This document shows positions 8,798-14,939 of a stretch of 64,000 bases of DNA, one piece after another. Source of the stretch: Pseudomonas sp. FP198. Its GTDB lineage: Bacteria > Pseudomonadota > Gammaproteobacteria > Pseudomonadales > Pseudomonadaceae. Below the pieces are notes generated by a model. That model saw nothing but the letters and a program-made list of their open reading frames with translations, did no database searches and was not told the DNA's origin. How positions within the stretch are numbered: position 1 is the first letter of the stretch; every line of letters starts with the position of its first letter. Position numbers and translations under genes: made by a program. Location: the NCBI RefSeq assembly GCF_030687895.1, contig NZ_CP117452.1:3117501-3181500 (forward strand), in the 5' to 3' direction.

Positions 8798-10042
8798 ATG
8801 ACCGCACAGCAACAATACCTGCCGCATGTCCTTTCCACCGGCGCTCACTACGAAGCCCTGGCCGCGCGGTTTCGGCCGATTTTCGCGCGTATCCAGGCCG
8901 GGGCGCTGGAACGCGAACAGACCCGCAGCCTGCCTTTCGAACAGGTGAAGTGGCTCAAGGAAGCCGGCTTCGGCGCCGTAAGGGTGCCGGTCGAATATGG
9001 TGGCGCTGGCGCCTCGCTGCCGCAATTGTTGCAACTTCTGATCGAACTGGCCGAAGCCGACTCCAACCTGCCCCAGGCGCTGCGCGGGCACTTCGCCTTT
9101 GTCGAGGATCGCCTCAACGCCCATGCCACCCGCCCGCAGGACGTCTGGTTCAAGCGCTTCGTCGACGGTGACCTGGTGGGCAACGCCTGGACCGAAATCG
9201 GCGCGGTGAAACTCGGCCAGGTCATCACCCGGGTTTCCCGCCGGGGTGACCAATGGGTGGTCAACGGCACCAAGTACTACAGCACCGGCAGCATCTTTGC
9301 CGACTGGATCGACCTGTATGCCCAACGCGACGACACCGGCGCCGACGTGATCGCCGCCGTCAGCGTCCATCAACCGGGCGTCAGGCAAAGCGATGACTGG
9401 GATGGTTTTGGTCAACGGACCACGGGCAGCGGCACGTCAGTCTTCGAGAACGCCGTGGTCGAAGCCGAAAACCTCATCGACTTCTCCACCCGCTTCAAAT
9501 ACCAGACCGCGTTTTACCAGCTGGTGTTGCTCGCCGTGCAGACCGGCGCCGGGCGCGCCGCCGTCCGCGACATCAGCGAACAGGTGCGCCAGCGCACGCG
9601 GGTATTCAGCACCGGCAACGCCAGCGAAGTAAGCCAGGATGTGCAAGTCCAGCAAGTGATCGGCAGGGCCTCGGCCCAGGTCTACGCCGCCGAAGCCACC
9701 ACCCTGCGCGCCGCCGATGCCTCGCAGCGGGCCTATCTAAGTCGCTTCGACCTGGACGCCGAGACGGAACACACCGCCAACCTCCTCGCCGAACTGGAAT
9801 CGGCCCAGGCCCAGGTGGTGGTCGCCGACCTGACACTGCGCGCCACCAGCGACCTGTTCAACGCCCTCGGCGCCTCCGCCACCAGCACCAGCAAAGCCCT
9901 CGACCGCCACTGGCGTAACGCCCGGACGGCGGCGTCGCACAACCCGCTGATCTACAAGGAGCGCATCATCGGCGACTGGGAGATCAACGGGACGGAGCCG
10001 CCGTATGTCTGGCAGATTGGTGGGGGGTCGAAGCAGCGTTGA
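8798..10042 (+). CDS. sfnB: SfnB-type acyl-CoA-dehydrogenase-fold flavin oxidoreductase (sulfur acquisition)
   Basis: A 414-residue protein of the acyl-CoA dehydrogenase / DszC-like fold: N-terminal helical domain, a middle beta domain around GNAWTEIGAVKLGQVITRVS and YYSTGSIFADWIDLYA, and a C-terminal helical bundle ending ALDRHWRNARTAASHNPLIY, a hallmark of the flavin-dependent monooxygenase branch (DszC, SfnB). Members act on organosulfur substrates with reduced flavin. The ATG at 8798 follows CAGAAGGAACACC; earlier in-frame ATGs have no family sequence after them. Divergent from sfnG. Its 3' end overlaps the opposite-strand esterase by 59 bases. Confidence 0.8.
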   Translation: MTAQQQYLPHVLSTGAHYEALAARFRPIFARIQAGALEREQTRSLPFEQVKWLKEAGFGAVRVPVEYGGAGASLPQLLQLLIELAEADSNLPQALRGHFAFVEDRLNAHATRPQDVWFKRFVDGDLVGNAWTEIGAVKLGQVITRVSRRGDQWVVNGTKYYSTGSIFADWIDLYAQRDDTGADVIAAVSVHQPGVRQSDDWDGFGQRTTGSGTSVFENAVVEAENLIDFSTRFKYQTAFYQLVLLAVQTGAGRAAVRDISEQVRQRTRVFSTGNASEVSQDVQVQQVIGRASAQVYAAEATTLRAADASQRAYLSRFDLDAETEHTANLLAELESAQAQVVVADLTLRATSDLFNALGASATSTSKALDRHWRNARTAASHNPLIYKERIIGDWEINGTEPPYVWQIGGGSKQR

Positions 10043-11006
10043 GCCGGGCCGTGATCCAGTCGCGACTGTGCCTGAGCACACGCTCGGCGATCGTCGTCGG
10101 GAAATGAATGAAGCCGTGGGGGCAGGACGGTAGAAGATGCGCTTCAACCGTAGCGGCCCTGCCCCACAACTCAGCCAGGCCAAGCGTGTCGTCCCTGAGC
10201 GGGTCCAACTCGCCAGTGAACAGCAACGCCGCTGGCATCCCCGTGAAGTCACCGTAGAGCGGCGACAGCGGCGCCTGGCGTCGCTCCTCATCGCTCAGGC
10301 CCGGCGTCAGCAGGCACAGAGCATCGACCATACCGGGCCCGTCCAACACCAGCGTCTCAGGACCGGCGGCGTGAACGCTCGCGGTCCCGGCCAGGTCGTA
10401 GACGCCGTAATACAACACCGCGCCGCATATGCGCCCAAGCAAATCCGGCCATTGCCTGAGCGCCAGCAACGTAGCCACGGCCAAGTGGCCTCCAGCCGAT
10501 TCACCCACAACGACCACCGACAGATCGGCGAACTCCTCCTCGCCCAACAGCCAGCGTGCTGCTGAGAGGCAATCTTCCATCAGGCCTTCCACCGGTGTGC
10601 TGACCGCGAGCCGATAATCCACCGAAACCACAATGATCCCGCACTCCTCCACCATGGCGATGTTGAACGGGTCATTCATCTGGGCATTGCCGATGACCCA
10701 GCCGCCACCGTGGAAATCCAGTACGACGCCTTTGGCTTTTCCTTTCGGCCGGATTATCCGCACCGGCACCGCGACGTCGCCAATACCTATTCGGCGTTTT
10801 TCAGCCAGCAGCCCATGCTTGCCCAACTTGCCGTCGCCGTTGATCTGACTGGCACGCAACAGCGCTTGGATGACCCGCGGGGTGACACGATTGCGGATGC
10901 GAAAGCGTGGCAGCCACGCCAGTTTCCTGTTGAAACTGCGCACCTGCGCCAGCTCATCTTCGTCCGCCGGCCATAGCTTTGCGGTATTCAACGGGCGACT
11001 GCTCAT
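9984..11006 (-). CDS. Alpha/beta hydrolase (HSL-family esterase)
   Basis: 340-residue cytoplasmic serine esterase of the hormone-sensitive-lipase group. It has the oxyanion motif HGGGWV, the nucleophile elbow GESAGG, an acidic region with GELDPLRDD and the catalytic His in CPHGFIHFP. There is no signal peptide. Its start codon overlaps the TspO stop by one base (TGATG), so it is translationally coupled as the second gene of a two-gene unit. The 3' 59 bases run antisense into sfnB. The natural ester is unknown. Confidence 0.85.
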   Translation of the reverse strand: MSSRPLNTAKLWPADEDELAQVRSFNRKLAWLPRFRIRNRVTPRVIQALLRASQINGDGKLGKHGLLAEKRRIGIGDVAVPVRIIRPKGKAKGVVLDFHGGGWVIGNAQMNDPFNIAMVEECGIIVVSVDYRLAVSTPVEGLMEDCLSAARWLLGEEEFADLSVVVVGESAGGHLAVATLLALRQWPDLLGRICGAVLYYGVYDLAGTASVHAAGPETLVLDGPGMVDALCLLTPGLSDEERRQAPLSPLYGDFTGMPAALLFTGELDPLRDDTLGLAELWGRAATVEAHLLPSCPHGFIHFPTTIAERVLRHSRDWITARLNAASTPHQSARHTAAPSR

Positions 11007-11446
11007 CAGCGGTTATTACGCAGGATGGAGAAGTTCAAGGCAGCGGCTACGCAAAGCCACGCCAGGTAAGGGAACAGAATCAACCCGGTGATCACGTCCA
11101 GGCGCAACGCCAACACCACCATCACCGCCACGACCAGCCAGAGCAGCGTGATCACCACCATACCGGCCAGGACCTGATGGGCACCGAAAAACACCGGAGT
11201 CCACAGAGTATTAAGCGCAATCTGCGCCGCCCATAAAGCCAATACGAATTGGCTCCCCGGGATCAGGCTCAAGCGATATCCGGCCCAGGCAAGCAGCAGG
11301 TAGATGACTGTCCAGGCCACGGGAAACAACCAGTTGGGGGGTGTGAAGCGGGGTTTGACGAGGGATTCGTACCACTGGCCCGGTTTGAAAATGACACCGG
11401 TGCTTGCTGCAGCGCAGCAGGCGAGGAGGAAAATAAAGAAGGTCAT
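11006..11446 (-). CDS. tspO: TspO/MBR family tryptophan-rich membrane protein
   Basis: 146-residue inner-membrane protein with five predicted helices and the family signatures WYESLVKPRFTPPNWLFPVAW near the start (shown only in part) and LNTLWTPVFFGAH in helix three. TspO proteins bind porphyrins and are linked to tetrapyrrole and stress regulation. AAGGACG precedes the ATG with good spacing. It forms a pair with the esterase downstream. Confidence 0.85.
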   Translation of the reverse strand: MTFFIFLLACCAAASTGVIFKPGQWYESLVKPRFTPPNWLFPVAWTVIYLLLAWAGYRLSLIPGSQFVLALWAAQIALNTLWTPVFFGAHQVLAGMVVITLLWLVVAVMVVLALRLDVITGLILFPYLAWLCVAAALNFSILRNNR

Positions 11447-11695
11447 TGGGCGTCCTTGGCTGGGGGCGATTGTCGAGGGGCGAGCATGATCGGCAGCGGT
11501 TGGTTGCGATTCACCGCCATGTTCTTCTCAAAGACTCGCTGGCCTTGGTAAAAATTCAACGCGTTCGGGGCACTTGTATCAGGAAGGAAGGTTGAGCGCT
11601 GGGCCAGGCGCCAGATCAATTGCCGCGAATCCGACAAATCGCCTACGCTAGACCCATGACTGGGCGGGCAGTTGCCACCCACTTGAGAGCCAGAA
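11447..11695. promoter_or_regulatory. Divergent promoter region between tspO and the epoxide hydrolase gene
   Basis: About 250 bases separating two divergent genes. On the plus strand TTGCCG at about 11619 and TACGCT at about 11642 are plausible -35/-10 elements for the hydrolase gene. A 91-codon minus-strand frame also crosses it (see rejected items). No operator was recognised. Confidence 0.35.
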
Positions 11696-12835
11696 ATGTT
11701 CGCCAGACCTTTTTCCATCGATATTCCTGAAAGCGCACTTGATGACCTTCGCCATCGCCTGCAAAACGCTCGGCTACCGATGCCACTGGCCGGTCAGGGC
11801 TGGAGCGAAGGCATGGACATGGACGTGCTTGGGGAACTCCTCCTCCAGTGGTCCACAACCTTCGACTGGCGTGCGCAGGAAGCAGCGCTCAATCGTCTGC
11901 CGCAATTTGTCGCCACGCTCGGCGAGCAGCAGGTTCATTTCGTCCATCAGCGCGGCGTCGGGCCCAATCCGATGCCGCTTGTGCTTACCCACGGCTGGCC
12001 CGGGTCGTTCATCGAGATGCAGCGCATCATCGAACTGCTGGCGGATCCGGCCAGCCATGGCGGTGATCCAGCCGATGCGTTTGATGTGGTGGTGCCGTCC
12101 TTGCCCGGCTACACCTTTTCCGCGCCGTTCAAACAGGCGGGTTGCGGGCCTTTCGAGGTGTCAGGTTTGTGGAGCGAGCTGATGACGGGGCTCGGCTATG
12201 AGCGGTTCGGAGCCCAGGGCGGCGATGTAGGCGCGGCCGTATCCACCTGGTTGGGCGTGCGTTTCCCCGAGCGACTGACCGGCATCCACCTCAACTACAT
12301 TCCCGGCGCCTACCGCCCGCCCCTGGGCGAAACCGATCCGCCTCTGAGCGAAGAAGAAACCGCTTACCTGCAACGCGCCGCGGCTTTCAGCGAAGCCGAA
12401 GGCGCCTATGCGCACATCCAACGGACCAAACCGCAAACCCTGGCCGTGGGCCTCAGCGACTCTCCGGCGGGATTGCTGGCCTGGATGGGGGAAAAGATTC
12501 TGTCGTGGTGCGATACGAGCCCCGCCATCAGTCATGAATGGCTGCTGACCAATGTGACGCTCTATTGGCTGACGAACTGCATCGGTTCGTCGTTTCGCCC
12601 GTATGTGGAAGGCAGCAAGCGGCCCTTGCTGTTCACCAGCGGTGAGCGGGTGAAACCGCCGCTTGGGGTCGCGTTGTTTCCCAAGGAACTGCCGCTGCCG
12701 CCACGCAGTTGGGTGGAGCGTGGCTATAACGTCACGCGCTGGACGCCGATGCCGCGCGGTGGTCATTTTGCTGCGCTGGAGCAGCCGGAGTTGCTGGCGG
12801 AGGATATTCGGGCGTTTTTTCGGGATTTGCGCTGA
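11696..12835 (+). CDS. Epoxide hydrolase (EHN-domain alpha/beta hydrolase)
   Basis: 379 residues: an N-terminal epoxide-hydrolase domain (FSIDIPESALDDLRHRL, residues 6-22) followed by an alpha/beta-hydrolase core. Visible catalytic parts are the oxyanion motif HGWPGS (His99), the nucleophile Asp177 in AQGGDVG, a lid Tyr302 as probable epoxide-activating tyrosine, and His356 in RGGHFAA. It opens epoxides to diols by an alkyl-enzyme ester. Length and motif order fit the microsomal/juvenile-hormone type. Single-gene unit; a REP pair follows 40 bp downstream. Confidence 0.88.
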   Translation: MFARPFSIDIPESALDDLRHRLQNARLPMPLAGQGWSEGMDMDVLGELLLQWSTTFDWRAQEAALNRLPQFVATLGEQQVHFVHQRGVGPNPMPLVLTHGWPGSFIEMQRIIELLADPASHGGDPADAFDVVVPSLPGYTFSAPFKQAGCGPFEVSGLWSELMTGLGYERFGAQGGDVGAAVSTWLGVRFPERLTGIHLNYIPGAYRPPLGETDPPLSEEETAYLQRAAAFSEAEGAYAHIQRTKPQTLAVGLSDSPAGLLAWMGEKILSWCDTSPAISHEWLLTNVTLYWLTNCIGSSFRPYVEGSKRPLLFTSGERVKPPLGVALFPKELPLPPRSWVERGYNVTRWTPMPRGGHFAALEQPELLAEDIRAFFRDLR

Positions 12836-12876
12836 GCTAAAAGACCGTCTGCAAATCTTGTGGGAAATGACTACCC

Positions 12877-13007
12877 GTGGCGAGGGAGCTTGCTCCCGCT
12901 GGGCTGCGAAGCGGCCCTAAATCAGCTACGCCATTTCGTCAGGCACACCGCATCGCCCGGTTTTACGGCGGCTGCGCCACCGAGCGGGAGCAAGCTCCCT
13001 CGCCACG
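12877..13007. repeat. REP pair (REPIN), GTGGCGAGGGAGC family
   Basis: Inverted REP arms at about 12877-12900 and 12983-13007 around a non-conserved centre. It lies directly downstream of the epoxide hydrolase gene and just before the promoter of the structured leader. Confidence 0.85.
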
Positions 13008-13033
13008 GGGTCGGTGTGCGTCCTACAGGTCGG

Positions 13034-13062
13034 TTGTGGGGGTTGGGATCGACTTCTATAGT
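13034..13062 (+). promoter_or_regulatory. Putative sigma-70 promoter of the leader RNA
   Basis: TTGTGG and TATAGT are separated by 17 bases; the -10 matches five of six consensus positions, the -35 only the TTG. Predicted transcription start is near 13069, which coincides with the first stem of the leader. Confidence 0.45.
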
Positions 13063-13068
13063 TGGGTC

Positions 13069-13298
13069 GTCGCTGGCTTTGGCTGGCGACTGGGTTTCGC
13101 AGCCCGACTGCAAAGGAAATGCACCGTCGAATGAAATTCAGGCAAACTTGCCCGCGTTCATTTTATGGCGGTTGCGCGCGGGAGATCTTCGGGTCTGCCG
13201 GGTTTTCCTTCCTCGGTCTGCGAACCCGCGCGCAGCTGCCACCCGTTTGTTTCGCAGCGAAAAGGTGGCATTTCTTTTTTCTTGAAGGAAGTAACCTT
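13069..13298 (+). ncRNA. Structured leader RNA with terminator-like hairpin (candidate cis-regulatory element)
   Basis: Four successive foldable parts are visible. Stem 1: GTCGC/GCGAC at 13069-13090. Stem 2: AATGAA/TTCATT around GGCA/TGCC at 13130-13162. Stem 3: 16 pairs (two G-U) between 13167-13182 and 13225-13240, enclosing a cUUCGg tetraloop hairpin (13183-13196) and a CCGGG hairpin (13198-13216). Stem 4: GCCACC/GGTGGC at 13238-13269 with inner TTTCG/CGAAA, followed by the T-rich run at 13271-13280. The Shine-Dalgarno GAAGGA and the ATG of the next gene follow within 30 bases. Stems 3 and 4 share three bases (13238-13240), so full pairing of one competes slightly with the other. I do not recognise a named Rfam family. 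Confidence 0.6.
13238..13281 (+). terminator. Terminator-like hairpin inside the leader
   Basis: GCCACC at 13238-13243 pairs with GGTGGC at 13264-13269, with an inner TTTCG-CAG-CGAAA hairpin. It is followed by ATTTCTTTTTTC. Placed immediately before a ribosome site, it could act as an attenuator. Confidence 0.55.
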
Positions 13299-13579
13299 AT
13301 GACCGCCAATCAAGCATCTGCCCGCTACCCCCCCCTCACCCCGATCGCCACCACCTACCGGTCCTGCTGATCGACACTCACGCGCCACTGCCCGAACTCC
13401 ACGCCTGTGTCAGCGAGCGCCTGCACGCCACGCTCGATTACCTGACGCTGGTGGCCTGCTCCAGCCTGCGGGACTCATCCACCAGTGATATCAACACCCT
13501 GACCAACGTTGCCCGGATCCTCGTGCAGGACGTGGCCGACGTGTTCGGCATCATTGAACGACGCGGTCTGGAAGGTTGA
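13299..13579 (+). pseudogene. Small uncharacterised protein gene, frame broken at a C8 run
   Basis: The ATG at 13299 has GAAGGA ten bases upstream but its frame ends after 23 codons. The run of eight C at 13328-13335 lies inside. If one C is added, the frame continues to the TGA at 13577, giving about 93 residues: MTANQASARY, then LPVLLIDTHAPLPELHACV, ERLHATLDYLTLVACSSL and INTLTNVARILVQDVADVFG. The restored protein is amphipathic-helical and resembles short Pseudomonas proteins of unknown function that occur in several copies per genome. The cause may be a sequencing error, a true pseudogene or a switchable homopolymer. No function is proposed. Confidence 0.6.
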
Positions 13580-13589
13580 CTTAAAACCC

Positions 13590-13720
13590 GTGGCGAGGGA
13601 GCTTGCTCCCGCTGGGCTGCGAAGCAGCCCTAAGTCAGCGACTCAAATATCGCCAGGCACACTGCAGTGTCTGATCCAAGGGGTGCCTCGCACCCCAGCG
13701 GGGATAAATCCCCTCGCCAC
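13590..13720. repeat. REP pair (REPIN), GTGGCGAGGGAGC family
   Basis: Left arm has the standard GAGGGAGCTTGCTCCCGCTG form; right arm is the variant CAGCGGGGATAAATCCCCTC. It separates the frameshifted gene from the pchB-like gene, whose start is 52 bases further on. Confidence 0.8.
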
Positions 13721-13772
13721 AAAGAGCCCCTACCGGGAGTTACATCAGAGTTCAACAAACGGAGTTAACTAC

Positions 13773-14093
13773 ATGGAAGTCGACAACCAGCTGTCCCCCG
13801 CGCAATGCACCGGCATGGAAGACATCCGCCGCGAAATCGATGCCCTGGACCAGACTGTCATCAAACTCTTGGGCAAGCGCTTTCAATACGTATTGGCGGC
13901 CTCGAAGTTCAAGACTTCGGCGACCTCGGTCCGTGCCCCGGAGCGTTTCCAGGCGATGCTGGCGATTAGACGGCAATGGGCCGAGGCCGAGGACCTCAGC
14001 CCGGATGTCATCGAAAAGATGTACAGCGACCTAGTCAATCACTTCATTGCTGAAGAGATGAAACACTGGACAGCTCACCAATCCAAAGCCTGA
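13773..14093 (+). CDS. Chorismate-mutase-fold protein, isochorismate-pyruvate-lyase (PchB/PmsB) type
   Basis: 106-residue AroQ-class all-helical protein. PchB relatives convert isochorismate to salicylate plus pyruvate. The line-up with PchB from memory gives Arg19, Arg36 and Lys47 for PchB Arg14, Arg31 and Lys42 (CTGMEDIRREID, LLGKRF, SKFKTS), then APERFQAML. The fourth active-site residue, Gln90 of PchB, is Glu95 here (FIAEEMKHW). GGAG precedes the ATG; the long in-frame extension upstream is REP sequence and is excluded. No other salicylate or siderophore gene is nearby, so it is an isolated copy; it may be a chorismate mutase or lyase of altered specificity. Confidence 0.75.
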   Translation: MEVDNQLSPAQCTGMEDIRREIDALDQTVIKLLGKRFQYVLAASKFKTSATSVRAPERFQAMLAIRRQWAEAEDLSPDVIEKMYSDLVNHFIAEEMKHWTAHQSKA

Positions 14094-14103
14094 GCCATGC
14101 ACC

Positions 14104-14190
14104 TGTGGGAGCGAGCTTGCTCGCGATGACGGTAGCAGGTCAGACACCTTCGTCATTGAACGACCGCTATCGCGAGCAAGCTCGCTCACA
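14104..14190. repeat. REP pair, GTGGGAGCGAGC family
   Basis: Second REP family in the window: TGTGGGAGCGAGCTTGCTCG at 14104-14123 and its inverted copy ending at 14190. Its core palindrome GCGAGC-N-GCTCGC differs from the GAGGGAGC family. Confidence 0.85.
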
Positions 14191-14238
14191 CTGGATTTTC
14201 GACAGACACTCAGATCTCACGGCACACATATAGGACCC

Positions 14239-14328
14239 TGTGGGAGCGAGCCTGCTCGCGAAGGGGCCAGTACAGTCAGCATCTTCATCGACTGACACTC
14301 CGCCTTCGCGAGCAGGCTCGCTCCCACA
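14239..14328. repeat. REP pair, GTGGGAGCGAGC family
   Basis: TGTGGGAGCGAGCCTGCTCG at 14239-14258 with the inverted arm ending CTCCCACA at 14328. It lies 49 bp after the preceding pair, giving a two-unit cluster. Confidence 0.85.
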
Positions 14329-14338
14329 GTTTGGGGTC

Positions 14339-14690
14339 AGTCCAGTTGGATCGGAGTACGACAGCAAGATCCAGGTCGGCTACTAGGCCGCCTCGCGGTG
14401 GACGTTGATCTCGGGCGCCCCGTTAACCACGCTGGCTGAACGGAGGTGTTGTGGAGTGGGCAACCCGGCATGGATGCCGGGTTAGCCGCGCTGGGCCAGG
14501 GACGGCCCTTCGCGGCGTGCCCACGGAGCAATGCCTTCGTTCAGGCACACCGAGCCCAGGCGAGGTGCCGAGTGGTGGGGCAAAGCGTTTTTGGTTACTT
14601 TTGGCGCTCTTCCAAAAGTGACCCGCCGTAAGGGCGGAACCCTAAGTAGCCGCTACCCAAGCAATGGATATGTACTCAGCAGCGGGCGCC
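14339..14690. repeat. Dispersed Pseudomonas intergenic repeat (non-REP)
   Basis: No coding sequence is convincing here. From about 14460 to 14683 the text contains blocks I recall from other Pseudomonas genomes: CCCGGCATGGATGCCGGG, GTTTTTGGTTACTTTTGGCG, GTGACCCGCCGTAAGGGCGG and AATGGATATGTACTC. This suggests a dispersed element larger than a REP. A short REP-like end (CTCCCTCGCCACAGG) follows at about 14691. Family membership is from memory and unconfirmed. Confidence 0.45.
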
Positions 14691-14717
14691 AGCTCCCTCG
14701 CCACAGGGCCCCGCATG

Positions 14718-14939
14718 TCAGTTCATGGCTTCAGGCTCCTTCAACGCCGCCAACACCAACGGATGCAAAACCGCATCCGGATGCTTCTCCTCCCAACCCT
14801 GCAAATCCCTGCGCATGCCCGGCGTCCAGAAGTTCTTGATGTGCTGGCGGATGCCGCTCACCGCCAGCGACTGATCAGGCTCCGTGGCGAAGTAGCGGGC
14901 AATCTCGTTGGCCATCTTGATCAGGTTCTGCGAGCTCAT
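14718..14939 (-). CDS. fdsD: NAD-dependent formate dehydrogenase delta subunit
   Basis: 73-residue cytoplasmic protein. MSSQNLIKMANEIARYF, IRQHIKNFWTPGMRRDL and LHPLVLAALKE are typical of FdsD, a small protein that accompanies soluble formate dehydrogenases. The start overlaps the fdsA stop by four bases (ATGA). Last gene of the operon: the usual fdhD-type sulfurtransferase gene (fdsC) expected between fdsA and fdsD is absent. Confidence 0.88.
   Translation of the reverse strand: MSSQNLIKMANEIARYFATEPDQSLAVSGIRQHIKNFWTPGMRRDLQGWEEKHPDAVLHPLVLAALKEPEAMN

Noticed and set aside
11443..11718. 91-codon minus-strand frame upstream of tspO, overlapping it by four bases
   Set aside because: It covers the promoter and start of the epoxide hydrolase gene, has no recognisable family and a low-complexity composition; the overlap alone is not enough.
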